From: Collinsella sp.
GTDB lineage: Bacteria; Actinomycetota; Coriobacteriia; Coriobacteriales; Coriobacteriaceae
Direction: 5' to 3'
Length of the DNA: 64,000 nt
Assembly: GCA_019414565.1 (NCBI GenBank)
Contig: DXLU01000007.1
Location: forward strand, 1-64,000
A program made the position numbers and the translations under genes. The notes beneath the pieces are model-generated. The model was not told where the DNA came from and did no database searches. It was given only the letters and a program-made list of their open reading frames with translations. Of this stretch, positions 52,895 to 61,851 are shown one piece after another. Within the stretch, counting starts at the first letter, position 1, and every line of letters begins with the position of its first letter.

Positions 52895-54210
52895 TTACTC
52901 GTCCTGCGGGTCCTCGTCGGAGCTTGGCGCAGGCTCGGGCTCAGGCGCAGGCTCGGGCTCCGGTTCCGACATGGGCGCGGGGTCGGGCTCAGGCACGGGC
53001 GCGGGCTCAGGCTCAGGCTCAGGCACGGGCACGGGCTCGGGCGCGGGCTCGGGCTCGGGCGCAGGCGCCGCAGCGGAATCGGATACGGGCGCTGCGTCGG
53101 TGCTAAAACCAGCCGGAGCAGACTTCTTCTCAAACGGCAGCACAAAGGTCAGGACGTCATCCTTATCCTCATCAGCCCATTCAGCTGCATAACGCGCTAC
53201 CCAATAGCCAATGGCACGGTGCTTGAGCATCTTGCCAAAGACCGTAAGAAATACGGTGACGAAAGCGACCAGCACCAGGAACAGCACGAGTATGAGGCCA
53301 CCACCGGAGACGATCGCCTCGATACCCGTGGGGCGATAGTAATAGCCGTACGCGCCAATTCCGGCGATGGCACCAAAGACGACCGTCAAGATCCAGGTGA
53401 CAACGTTGGCGACCAGGCCCGTCAAAAACTCGGGAAGAAACGAAGCGCAGAACAGCTTGGTCTTGTTGTGCTTAAACGCCGCCCAGACCTTGTCGAGCGA
53501 AAACGCACTCTCCACACGACCAGTCACCGCAAAGTGCATCACGGCGATGTCGGCGAACATTTTAAAGAAGACCCCCAGGACCGCCGTGGCAATCATAGCC
53601 AGGACAAGCAAGCCAAGCGAGCCAAACAGCGCAGCCTCGAGCGCATAAGAGCCGTAATAAGAATACGAGCCCGCGGCGCCAATCACCACGCTCTCCACCA
53701 GCGAAAGCACTACACCGATAACGGGAATGGCAGCGATAACCTCGAGCACGACCGAGATAACGCTCGAAAAGACTCCGAGACCAAACGACGTGGAACGCAT
53801 GAGTGGACGATCCATACCGTCATCGACCTTGAGCGAAAGATCACGGCCCCACTCGATACCAAAGCCGGAACCGCACACGCTCGCAATGCAAGCTGCCAAA
53901 AAGCCGATGGCAGCCGCAATGCCGCCAATAACGGGAATAAACAACACGAGCACCGACACAACGCAAATCAGCGCCGGCAAAAACGCGATTTGGCATACAC
54001 GCTGAAGCACACCCGGAGTCTTGGTCATATCTTGGAACGCCTGAGCCACACAGCCCTTTGGCGCATTCGCCACGGGCGGTTGCGGAACAAACTGCTGGGG
54101 CTGAGGCTGTCCCTGGGGAGCGGGGCCAGCGGCACCGGCATTGGGGCACCACACACGCCGCAGAACTTGTCGTTATCGCCCATGGGGGCGCCACACTGCG
54201 AGCAGAACAT
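52895..54210 (-). pseudogene. zinc-ribbon membrane protein with Pro-Glu tail, frameshifted
   Basis: The start at 54210 encodes MFCSQCGAPMGDNDKFCGVCGAP, a double CxxC zinc ribbon. The reading then leaves frame at a run of four C's (plus GGGG at 54143-54146). One extra C would join it to NAGAAGPAPQGQPQPQQF and the remaining roughly 415 residues. These contain several membrane segments (for example FLPALICVVSVLVLFIPVIGG). They end in a tail of repeated PEP/PAPEPEP units from GC-rich repeats at about 52909-53080. Function is unknown. A sequencing error, a phase-variable homopolymer or a true mutation are possible. The stop leads into a CCATTTGGGGACGGGG word. Confidence 0.8.
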
Positions 54211-54359
54211 AGAATCATCCCTTCGTATCTTGAGCGAATCACTTGGATCGCAAACGATGTCTTTAGCATCATTATTGCCCAATGTGGGGTCAAATACTCA
54301 AAGATGACCGATTTGCAAGGTACACGGCGCCAGCAGGCGGTTCGTTGAATACGTCTGCG

Positions 54360-55382
54360 TTAGTTCGTTCCGCGGAAACCCTTGCCGACGATCTCGGAGC
54401 TGTCGACAATCGTGATAAAGGCACCCGGATCGATCTCGCGCGCATAGCGACGCAGCTGCACGGCCTCGCGACGACTCAGCACGCTCATAATCACCGTCAC
54501 GCACTTGCCCGAGAAGGCACCGTAGCCGCGACTGATGGTCGCCGTACGGTTGAGATGCTTGACGATAAACTCCTCGACCTTAAGGGGCTCGGAACAAATG
54601 ACCGTGCAGACTTTGCGCAGGTGAATGCTCTCGATGGCCTTGTCGACCACGAGCGTCTTGGCAAACAGGCCAAGCACGCAATACAGACCGACACGCGGGC
54701 CATACAAAAAGGCCGCGATGGTCACGATGCCGATATCGACCAACAGCAGGGCGCGGCCAATCTCGAGCGTGGTGCGGCGCTTGAGGATCATGGCAAGAAT
54801 GTCCGTGCCACCCGTCGAGGCGCCGATGTCAAAGACAATAGCGCTGCCGAGCGCCGGCAAGATGACGGCAAAGCACAGGTCGAGCCACATATCGCCCGTC
54901 ATCGAGACATCGGTCGGAATAAAGAACTCAAACAGCGAAACATAGGCGGACAGCGCAAACGAGGCAAAGACACTCCACAGGATTGCCTTGCGCTCCAAAA
55001 AAATAAAGCCCAGAACGACTAGGACCGCGTTGATAATCCACATAAAAACGCCGACGGGCAGGGTCGGGAACAGCGTGGACAGAATGACCGACACGCCCGA
55101 GGTGCCGCCAAAAGCAAAGTGATTAGGGGTTTTAAACGCGACGATGGCAAAGGCCGTGAGGATCAGGCCCAAATTGAGCTCGGCAAAAAAGCGCGGAAAG
55201 CCCGGCTCCTGGCTGCGCTTGCGACCAGCGCGCTCGCCTCGCTCGATAACATCGCGATCGACCACGCGCTCCATCGGCACCACGGGAGGACGATGCACCT
55301 CCTCGGCAGCACGCGACGCCGCCTCTGCCGCAGCGGCCTCAATCGCCCATGCCTTGCTTTCTGTTTCGTGCTCGTCGGCCAT
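54360..55382 (-). CDS. YitT family membrane protein (DUF161/DUF2179)
   Basis: The 340-residue protein has a soluble N-terminus of about 60 residues. About five membrane helices follow (NLGLILTAFAIVAFKTPNHF, SGVSVILSTLFPTLPVGVFM) with the conserved FDIGASTGGTDILAMIL. A cytosolic DUF2179 domain at the C-terminus contains SRGYGAFSGK and IDPGAFITIVDSSEIVGKGF. Members are of unknown transport function. The RBS is GAGGAG. The preceding 150 bp up to 54210 show nothing. Confidence 0.9.
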   Translation of the reverse strand: MADEHETESKAWAIEAAAAEAASRAAEEVHRPPVVPMERVVDRDVIERGERAGRKRSQEPGFPRFFAELNLGLILTAFAIVAFKTPNHFAFGGTSGVSVILSTLFPTLPVGVFMWIINAVLVVLGFIFLERKAILWSVFASFALSAYVSLFEFFIPTDVSMTGDMWLDLCFAVILPALGSAIVFDIGASTGGTDILAMILKRRTTLEIGRALLLVDIGIVTIAAFLYGPRVGLYCVLGLFAKTLVVDKAIESIHLRKVCTVICSEPLKVEEFIVKHLNRTATISRGYGAFSGKCVTVIMSVLSRREAVQLRRYAREIDPGAFITIVDSSEIVGKGFRGTN

Positions 55383-55496
55383 TACGGCAACTCCTCGTTA
55401 ACAATTTGGAAACAATGCGCTCATTAGGGTAACGCGGAACGTGGGGATTGCAACCCTTAGTTAGACGAGCGGTATGACTATATCGGGAGCGTACAG

Positions 55497-55536
55497 AAAC
55501 GGCCGGCCACGCTTTTGCTTGCGCGGTCGGCCGTTT
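55497..55536 (-). terminator. terminator near the asp23 end
   Basis: AAACGGCCG / CGGCCGTTT pairs around a loop with further GC pairing (CCACGC / GCGCGG). It lies downstream of asp23 past a repeat copy. Confidence 0.65.
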
Positions 55537-55539
55537 GGC

Positions 55540-55591
55540 GTTTTCGCAGATAAAACCTGCCAAAACAAACCTGTCCCCTTTTGGAAGGTTA
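55540..55591. repeat. CCTGTCCCC-core hairpin abutting the asp23 stop
   Basis: TTTTCGCAGATAAAACCTGCC, then AAAACAAACCTGTCCCC, then TTTTGGAAGGTTA. It is nearly identical to 29680-29729. The final TTA is the asp23 stop. Confidence 0.85.
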
Positions 55592-56110
55592 TTCGTGCTG
55601 GCTGGTGCGATGCTCGTACTCCTCGGGGGTGATGACATCCTCGATGCGCAGGTTGACGCCCGCCACCTCAAGGCCGGTCATCGCGGCAAGGCGCTCGGTG
55701 ACACGTGCCTTGACATCGTCGAAGATCGCGGGCGCATAGGCGCCGTACTCGATGATGACGGAGATGTTGACGACCACGCGATTGTCATCGGTGACCTCGA
55801 CCGTCACGCCCTTGGTCAGATTCTCGGCACCAAACTGCTCCTGCACAAAGTGCATAAGGTTGCCCTTCATGCCCAGAACGTGCGGGACCTCGCGAGTGGC
55901 CATGGCAACGATCTTCTCGATCACGCCGTTGGAATAGGTCAGCGAGTCCTCGGACTCATCCGCTTCCTCGTCGTCCTCGTCCGCATCGTCGGCGGGTTCG
56001 GCCTCGACGAGCGCCTCGTCCTCGAGCGTTACGTCCTCGGCCTCGGCGGCGACGGTCTCGTCGGCCTCGAGCTCGGTATCGGCTACATCGACCTTCGTAT
56101 TAAAAGCCAT
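55589..56110 (-). CDS. Asp23/Gls24 family envelope stress response protein
   Basis: The 173-residue protein begins with a very acidic stretch of about 65 residues (Glu/Asp/Ala rich). The Asp23 domain follows: YSNGVIEKIVAMATREVPHV, then VTVEVTDDNRVVVNISVIIE and IFDDVKARVTERLAAMTGLE. In Staphylococcus Asp23 is a membrane-associated stress protein anchored by AmaP. Both partner genes lie directly upstream here. The RBS is AAGGAGG. Confidence 0.93.
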   Translation of the reverse strand: MAFNTKVDVADTELEADETVAAEAEDVTLEDEALVEAEPADDADEDDEEADESEDSLTYSNGVIEKIVAMATREVPHVLGMKGNLMHFVQEQFGAENLTKGVTVEVTDDNRVVVNISVIIEYGAYAPAIFDDVKARVTERLAAMTGLEVAGVNLRIEDVITPEEYEHRTSQHE

Positions 56111-56154
56111 GATTCCTCCTTATGCCTGCCGCGGATGCGACAGTCGAATACATA

Positions 56155-56532
56155 TTAGCGGCCGCTAAACAGACGGCCGAAGAAGTTGACGATCCCGTTC
56201 TCGCCGTCGCGAATTTGGCCGATCACAGCGCCGATCAGCACGAAGAATGCAATGACGAGCGTGTCCCACAGGCCCAACGTGAGCACCAACACGGCGAGGA
56301 TAAAGCCGGCGACGGCGCCGAGCGTGGTGTTGGGATGACGCACAGCATAGCTCCAGACGGCAGCGCCCGTACCCTTGATGAGACCCATAGCCTCGTCAAA
56401 ATCCGCGGCTGCCGCATCTTGCAACTCGGTTGCCTCCGCTTTGGAATCAACAGGTTCGCTCGCCGGCGTGGCGCTCTGGTCAATCGTCAGGCGCGGCGTA
56501 CGAGCGGTCTTATCTTGATTGGTATCACTCAC
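56155..56532 (-). CDS. DUF2273 small membrane protein
   Basis: The 125-residue protein has a polar N-terminal half and two closely spaced membrane helices (TLGAVAGFILAVLVLTLGLW and a second through VLIGAVIGQIRDG). The end is NFFGRLFSGR, typical of DUF2273. The GTG start at 56532 has GGAGG eight bases before it and overlaps the amaP stop by eight bases. It sits between amaP and asp23, as in other Gram-positives. Confidence 0.9.
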   Translation of the reverse strand: MSDTNQDKTARTPRLTIDQSATPASEPVDSKAEATELQDAAAADFDEAMGLIKGTGAAVWSYAVRHPNTTLGAVAGFILAVLVLTLGLWDTLVIAFFVLIGAVIGQIRDGENGIVNFFGRLFSGR

Positions 56533-57070
56533 CGGAAACCTCCACGGTCTGGACGGTAGTCTTGGACGGCAAAAAACGGACGCGCGTGGTCGTACCCGGC
56601 GTGCCGAGCATGGTATCGCAAGCTTCCTCGATGCGCTGCTGCATCGCGGTAGCCAGAGATGCCACGTCCTTATCGTCAAGCGCGATAGCCTCGACCTTAA
56701 AACGGACGTGCGAATCGTCGGGGCCTTGGACGCGGGCCTCGACATGCTCGACCATCACGCGGTCGTCGCGCTCGGCAGCAACCCTGGCGCACGAAGAAAG
56801 CGCCGCAAGGGTAACCTCGATATTGCGCTCCCCCGCCGGATGCACGCAGGACGGCTCGCGACGGGCGAACATCAGGCGGAAAAAGCTTACCAGCACGCCG
56901 ATCGCCACGACGCCGGCGCACGCCGTCACGACGATGCGCGGCATGGGGTCGCGCATCAGCAGCATAAAGCGATACGTATACGGCCCCCAAAACTGGCAGA
57001 CAAGCGTACCCAGCGCCACGATGGTGGCGGCAAGATACACGATCGCTAGGGCTCGTTTGAGTACGCGCAC
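56525..57070 (-). CDS. amaP: alkaline shock response membrane anchor protein AmaP
   Basis: The 181-residue protein has two N-terminal membrane helices (ALAIVYLAATIVALGTLVCQ and IVVTACAGVVAIGVLVSFF) and a soluble Asp23-like C-terminal part. That part includes VRFKVEAIALDDKDVASLAT, then MQQRIEEACDTMLG. It would tether Asp23 to the membrane. The GTG start at 57070 has GGGAG six bases before. It is the first gene of the amaP-DUF2273-asp23 operon. Confidence 0.88.
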   Translation of the reverse strand: MRVLKRALAIVYLAATIVALGTLVCQFWGPYTYRFMLLMRDPMPRIVVTACAGVVAIGVLVSFFRLMFARREPSCVHPAGERNIEVTLAALSSCARVAAERDDRVMVEHVEARVQGPDDSHVRFKVEAIALDDKDVASLATAMQQRIEEACDTMLGTPGTTTRVRFLPSKTTVQTVEVSGE

Positions 57071-57128
57071 GCGGCGCTCCCTTCAAATCTCGGCTCTCGA
57101 AATGCAGAACGGTTCGCATCATTATAAA

Positions 57129-57168
57129 AGAGCCGGGTCCGGTGCTCTACGCACGCGGATCCGGCTCA
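57129..57168 (-). terminator. yebC terminator
   Basis: GAGCCGGGTCCG / CGGATCCGGCTC pairs with one mismatch, around GTGCTCTACGCAC. It lies between yebC and amaP and is followed on minus by TTTTA. Confidence 0.85.
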
Positions 57169-57236
57169 TCTATTCCACGAGGCTTGCATGCTCGCTTCAT
57201 TATGCCCAGATATGCACGGCTTAACCCGTGCGAGCG

Positions 57237-58043
57237 CTACTCCTCCTCGAGGGCAGCGATGACCTCGTCGGTCATGTCCATGGTGCTGTAAACATCCTGG
57301 ACGTCGTCGAGCTCCTCAAGACGGTCGATGAGGCGCTGAACCTTCTTGGCGTCGGCGCCGGAGACCTCGGTCGGGGTGGTCGGGACCATGGTGGTCTCGG
57401 AGCCCTTCACCTGGACGCCCTGCTCCTCGAGCGCCTTGGAGACAGCCATGACCTCGTTGGCAGTAGTCCAGACAATCCACTCCTCGCCGGCGTCCTCGTA
57501 GTCCTCGCCACCGGCCTCGGCGATGGCCATCATGAACTCATCCTCGTCACCGGCAGCACCGTTGGCGATCATGGTCTCCTTCTTGGCGTTCTCGTCCAGG
57601 ATCTCCTTGGCGACGACGATCTGGCCCTTACGCTCAAACTGGAAGGCGACGGAGCCAGAGGTGCCCAGGTTGCCACCAGCGTGGGAGAAGGCGGAACGGA
57701 CATCAGCGGCGGTACGGTTGCGGTTGTCGGTCAGGCAGTCGACGTAGACGGCGACACCGGCGGGACCGTAGCCCTCGTACACGATGTTCTCGTAGACGGC
57801 GGCGTCAGCACCCGAACCAAAAGCCTTGTCGATAGCGGACTTGATCTTGTCCTTAGGCATGGACTGAGCCTTGGCCTTGGCAACGGCAGCGGCGAGGCTG
57901 GCGTTGTTCTCGGGCAGCGGGTCACCGCCGAGACGGGCAGCAACGGTGATGTTGCGGCTGAGCTTGGAGAAGAGGGCGGAACGCTTGGCGTCCTGCGCGC
58001 CCTTACGATGCTTGGTTGTGGCCCACTTAGAGTGTCCGGACAT
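57237..58043 (-). CDS. YebC/PmpR family regulatory protein
   Basis: The 268-residue protein starts MSGHSKWATTKHRKGAQDAK, the family hallmark; the usual NIKHRK reads TTKHRK. DVRSAFSHAGGNLGTSGSV and YEGYGPAGVAVYVDCLTDNR are also typical. It is longer than many members because of a C-terminal acidic end. Family members are DNA-binding regulators or translation factors acting on proline stretches. The RBS is AGGAG. Confidence 0.94.
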   Translation of the reverse strand: MSGHSKWATTKHRKGAQDAKRSALFSKLSRNITVAARLGGDPLPENNASLAAAVAKAKAQSMPKDKIKSAIDKAFGSGADAAVYENIVYEGYGPAGVAVYVDCLTDNRNRTAADVRSAFSHAGGNLGTSGSVAFQFERKGQIVVAKEILDENAKKETMIANGAAGDEDEFMMAIAEAGGEDYEDAGEEWIVWTTANEVMAVSKALEEQGVQVKGSETTMVPTTPTEVSGADAKKVQRLIDRLEELDDVQDVYSTMDMTDEVIAALEEE

Positions 58044-58175
58044 ACGTGTCTCCTATCGGTTTCGACCTAAAGCCCAGCGCAGATGCTCGGGCAATATAAA
58101 CAAACGCTATAAATGATATACCTACTGGCCTGTGAGATAAACAAAAAAATGAAGGCGTCGTGATGATGCCACCCT

Positions 58176-58212
58176 TTGGTGCAAAGAGACCTGACCCCAA
58201 TGCACCAAGTTA
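58176..58212. repeat. ACCTGACCCC-core hairpin abutting the DUF6020 stop
   Basis: TTGGTGCA (58176-58183) pairs with TGCACCAA (58201-58208) around AAGAGACCTGACCCCAA. The next TTA (58210-58212) is the stop of the minus-strand gene. The layout equals the other stop-abutting hairpins. The gap 58044-58175 is otherwise empty. Confidence 0.75.
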
Positions 58213-60393
58213 GGACCAGAGGAAGTCACTGCGGGTGACGGTGGCGCCGATGGCGAAGGGCATGCAGGCGATGACCGGATACAGGTAGCGCATGTAGGTC
58301 GAGCCGTTGCACGGACCAATCAGGCACACGGCGAGCACGCCCAACAGCGGCACCCAGATCGCCAGCGCACGCCATGAATGACGACGCAGCAGGTAGACCA
58401 CCACGGCGATCATAATCCACACATAGGTGGCCGAGCTCATGGTGAGCGAAATAAACGGGATGCGCTGCACCGCCACACGGTACAGATTGATCAGGTGGTC
58501 GCACCAGCGCACCACGTTGCTGTCAACCGGATGGAAGTCGAAGTACTTGAGGTTGTCGGGACGCGCCATGATCTCGGCACTACGCGCCGTGCTGTAGACC
58601 CAGGCATCGCGCGCGCTCGGATAAAAGTAGCCGTAATAGTTATTGATGAGCGCCGAGATATAGCACTCGGGATCCTTTTTGAACATCTGCGCCCAGACCT
58701 CAAAATAGGCCTTGATGTCCTCCTGCGAGGCGTACTCGTTAAAGCAGTTCTTGACGGCATCCGACTTATCCGGGTTGTAACGGCGGCCCAGATTCTCGTA
58801 CTTGAGCACCCGGTCGATCACGGCGCGCTCCTCATCGGTCACCAAGCCGTCGCAAGGAGCCTCCACGATGGTGCCGTCCTCCTTTACCGTGGGGTTGACG
58901 CCCGAGTTGAGGCCGTCGTGCTTTTGGACGAAACGAGCCGTCTGTTGGAACGGAATCGAGAGGATTTCGCGCTTGGAACCAGGCGTGATGTCGTGCGCCG
59001 GCATAAAGACCTTGGTGAAGTACATATTAGAGGCAAGGCAGAGTGCGAGCACCGCGAGGACGCCAACCCAGCGGAAGCGCGGCGTGGCGCATGAGACCGC
59101 GGTGCCCGTCTGCTTAGCCGCACGACGGGCGACATGTACATCCCATGCGCAAAACGCCGCCGCAATCACGCAGGCCGCCAACGGAAAGACCAGACCGCCA
59201 TTGCGCAAAAACGTGGAACCCATGGCAGCCAGCGCAAGCAACAGCCAGTCGTGGCGCGCAAAGAGCACGGGCCTCTGTTCGCCCGCACGCTCGGCATTGG
59301 CATCACGACGGGGCAAGCCACATGCCACGAGCTTGACGGTCTGTACCAGCAGCACCAAAAACGCGTCGGCAAAGAGCACGTCTTTGGTGAGCAACGCCGC
59401 GTAGTTAGAGAACATCGGCATAAACGCAAAGAACAGCAGGATCGCACCGCGAACCGGCAGGCTCACGCCCAGTTTGCGCAGCGACGAAATGGAATAGGCC
59501 ATGCAGGCAGCCGTGATGACAAATTGAGCGCAGGTATAGATGATGAGGCCCGCGTTAGCGCTGTTGAACAGCGAAAGCCCCAGTTGAACGCACGAGCCGA
59601 TAATGGCCGTGTGCACTACGGGATGATGCCCGTTGAGCAGCACGTTGGGGTTGAGTAGGCGCAGGTAGTCGCTCGTGCCGTTGGGATAGTTGAACCACTG
59701 GCGAATCTGCGCACCCGTATCTCCCATAAAAAGGCCGGGCAGCGAAGCGATGAGCGTGGGCGCCCAGGCGATCATAAGCACCAGGAAGGGCCCGGCAAAG
59801 GGATGGACCGAGAGCACGGCGTGAGCCACACGCCATATGCGGCCAAAGTGCGCCTCGGAAAACGGGATGCGTCGGGAGCTCAGCCAATCCAGACACTCAA
59901 AAGCCAGATAGAAGGCCACGATCGCTAGGAGCATCCAGCCCGCGCCGCCAATCCAGGCGCAGATGATGCGGGCCTTGTCGCCAAGAACAATCTCGGCCGA
60001 GTCGGTGAGGTCGTAGCTGCGGCCGAACACCATGCAGATGGCGAAAAACAGCGACGGCAGAATGATCGATGGGCGCCAGGTGTCGCCACGGCCAAAGAAC
60101 ACGTAGCGAAACGGCAGCGTGAGCAGGCAGGCAAGCGCAAGCAGCATGACCGCGTCGGTATGGCCGGCAAACGAGAGGAGCACCTCGTAGCACACGTACA
60201 GCATGCCCGAGGCTTTGGGGTCAATCGCCAAGACTGCGTTGCTCGACACCGGGGCGGGATCGATGGAAAACGCCGTGGTCGCCAACAGCGCGAGCAGAAA
60301 TGCGATGAGCGTCTGCTTGGCGGGGTAGCGCTTAAACCAGACGATGCGGGCCGCGTCGCGCGCAGCCGTTGTGGAGAGATCGGAATCCTTCAC
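58210..60393 (-). CDS. DUF6020 family polytopic membrane protein
   Basis: The 727-residue protein has more than ten hydrophobic segments and a large polar region at about residues 480-620 (KREILSIPFQQTARFVQKHD, NLGRRYNPDKSDAVKN, PECYISALINNYYGYFYPSA). This layout resembles uncharacterised DUF6020 proteins and, loosely, GT-C-type glycosyltransferases with a big extracytoplasmic loop. Enzymatic activity is not established. It starts at GTG 60393 with AAAGG upstream. No glycan genes are adjacent except lgt on the same strand upstream. Confidence 0.75.
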   Translation of the reverse strand: MKDSDLSTTAARDAARIVWFKRYPAKQTLIAFLLALLATTAFSIDPAPVSSNAVLAIDPKASGMLYVCYEVLLSFAGHTDAVMLLALACLLTLPFRYVFFGRGDTWRPSIILPSLFFAICMVFGRSYDLTDSAEIVLGDKARIICAWIGGAGWMLLAIVAFYLAFECLDWLSSRRIPFSEAHFGRIWRVAHAVLSVHPFAGPFLVLMIAWAPTLIASLPGLFMGDTGAQIRQWFNYPNGTSDYLRLLNPNVLLNGHHPVVHTAIIGSCVQLGLSLFNSANAGLIIYTCAQFVITAACMAYSISSLRKLGVSLPVRGAILLFFAFMPMFSNYAALLTKDVLFADAFLVLLVQTVKLVACGLPRRDANAERAGEQRPVLFARHDWLLLALAAMGSTFLRNGGLVFPLAACVIAAAFCAWDVHVARRAAKQTGTAVSCATPRFRWVGVLAVLALCLASNMYFTKVFMPAHDITPGSKREILSIPFQQTARFVQKHDGLNSGVNPTVKEDGTIVEAPCDGLVTDEERAVIDRVLKYENLGRRYNPDKSDAVKNCFNEYASQEDIKAYFEVWAQMFKKDPECYISALINNYYGYFYPSARDAWVYSTARSAEIMARPDNLKYFDFHPVDSNVVRWCDHLINLYRVAVQRIPFISLTMSSATYVWIMIAVVVYLLRRHSWRALAIWVPLLGVLAVCLIGPCNGSTYMRYLYPVIACMPFAIGATVTRSDFLWS

Positions 60394-60429
60394 AGTCCGA
60401 AAGCCTTTCTAGAAACCTATCAAACTCAG

Positions 60430-60472
60430 CAAAACCACCACAAAGGTGCCTGTGTCCCCTTTGTGGTGGTTA
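60430..60472. repeat. GTGTCCCC-core hairpin abutting the lgt stop
   Basis: AACCACCACAAA, then GGTGCCTGTGTCCCC, then TTTGTGGTGGTTA. The arms equal those of the copy at 881-921 and the core carries two extra bases (GT). The terminal TTA is the lgt stop. Confidence 0.85.
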
Positions 60473-61291
60473 GGCGTCGAGGTAGATGCGCTGGGGACGG
60501 TTGCGGTGTCGCGCGAAGATGATGAGCGCCAGGCCGGCGATCACGAGCGGAAGACTCAGCAGCTGCCCCATCGTGATGACGCCGCCCAGCAGATAGCCAA
60601 GCTGGGCGTCGGGCACGCGCACGAACTCGACGAGGAAGCGGACGATGCCGTATCCCATCACGAACACGCCCATAAACGTACCCTGAGGCAGCAGCGGCTT
60701 TTTGCGGCTGAGCACCTGCAGAATGCAAAAGAGCACGATGCCCTCAAGAAATGCCTCGTAGAGCTGGGAGGGGTGACGCGGCATATCGCCCGCAGTCCCG
60801 CCAAAGACCACACCCCAGGGCAGATCGGTCGGCTTGCCCCACAGCTCACCATTGACAAAGTTGGCACAACGGCCCAGGCACAAGGCCAGCGGCGCGCCGA
60901 TGACGGCAAGGTCTGCCAAAGTCCATGCGTCGAGCTTATACATGCGGCACACGATGATGCCGCCGATAATACCGCCCACCAAACCGCCATGGAAGCTCAT
61001 GCCGCCCTCGTTGGTGGCAAAGATCTCGAGCGGGTGTGCCCAGTAGTAGCCATCACCGTAAAAGACGACGTAGAACAGACGGGCGCCGATGATAAGGCCA
61101 AAGACCACGCCGACCACGACACTCGTCAGGTCGTCAATCGTGATGTTAAAGCCCCAGCGACGCTGCGTGCGGTACATGACGACCGCCGTGAGCAGGGCAC
61201 CGACCACATAGGCCAGACCATACCAGTAAATCGTGATGGGCCCCGCCGAAATCGCGACGGGATCAAGCATATGGTAGAAGTCGTTGAGCAT
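60470..61291 (-). CDS. lgt: phosphatidylglycerol--prolipoprotein diacylglyceryl transferase
   Basis: The 273-residue seven-helix membrane enzyme attaches diacylglycerol to the lipobox Cys of prolipoproteins. GPITIYWYGLAYVVGAL, GARLFYVVFY and GGMSFHGGLVGGIIGG are characteristic. The Lgt signature appears as LGRCANFVNGELWGKPTDLP, and RHPSQLYEAFLEG follows. The start at 61291 has GGAGG before it. Confidence 0.96.
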   Translation of the reverse strand: MLNDFYHMLDPVAISAGPITIYWYGLAYVVGALLTAVVMYRTQRRWGFNITIDDLTSVVVGVVFGLIIGARLFYVVFYGDGYYWAHPLEIFATNEGGMSFHGGLVGGIIGGIIVCRMYKLDAWTLADLAVIGAPLALCLGRCANFVNGELWGKPTDLPWGVVFGGTAGDMPRHPSQLYEAFLEGIVLFCILQVLSRKKPLLPQGTFMGVFVMGYGIVRFLVEFVRVPDAQLGYLLGGVITMGQLLSLPLVIAGLALIIFARHRNRPQRIYLDA

Positions 61292-61318
61292 GTCGACCCT
61301 CCTACTCCCTACATACAA

Positions 61319-61351
61319 ATGCGGCCGCGGGCCTTGCGCTCGCAGCCGCAT
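61319..61351 (-). terminator. terminator of the NifU-like gene
   Basis: ATGCGGC / GCCGCAT with inner GCGGGC pairing lies 50 bp after the stop. Confidence 0.65.
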
Positions 61352-61400
61352 ATTTGGGCGTAACGTCTATGCGGAGTATGCCGTCCGCAGCTTTCGCATC

Positions 61401-61679
61401 TTAGAACGGCGCGTACTCGTCGTACAGGTCGTCGGTCTCGCCGGAGGCATTAACCTGCTCGACACGGGTAACGCCGGGCACATGCTCCTTGAGGATACGC
61501 TCGATACCCATGGACAGGGTCAGCGCGCTCATAGGGCAGCCGGCGCAGGCACCCTGCAGCTCCAGTTTGACGACGCCCTCGTCGTCAACACCCACATACT
61601 CCATATCGCCGCCGTCGGCCTGCAGGTTGGGGCGAATCTCTTCAAGAACCTTCTTAAGCAGCTCTTCGTTAACAGCCAC
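61401..61679 (-). CDS. NifU C-terminal-domain Fe-S scaffold protein
   Basis: The 92-residue protein consists only of the NifU/Nfu domain: LEEIRPNLQADGGDMEYVGV and LQGACAGCPMSALTLSMGIE with the cluster-binding CxxC. It ends ASGETDDLYDEYAPF. It should carry or transfer Fe-S clusters. A GTG start at 61679 has AGGAG before it. No suf or isc genes are in the window. Confidence 0.92.
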   Translation of the reverse strand: MAVNEELLKKVLEEIRPNLQADGGDMEYVGVDDEGVVKLELQGACAGCPMSALTLSMGIERILKEHVPGVTRVEQVNASGETDDLYDEYAPF

Positions 61680-61791
61680 AGGGGCTCCTTTCTCACAATA
61701 ACGCGGGCACGCCCGCGGACAGGGGCTATGTTACTACAGCCATGTACCCGCTCACGAGCCATCCATGCGCGCGGACACGACTTTCACGAGC

Positions 61792-61809
61792 AGTCAATTT
61801 GGGACGGGG
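61792..61809. repeat. AGTCAATTTGGGACGGGG repeat copy
   Basis: This is the exact reverse complement of 28472-28489. It lies 43 bp downstream of the dCMP deaminase stop (minus strand). Confidence 0.7.
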
Positions 61810-61851
61810 ATCTTTTAGCTGCCTGTTGTTACCAGCTGGCATTGTCACGCG

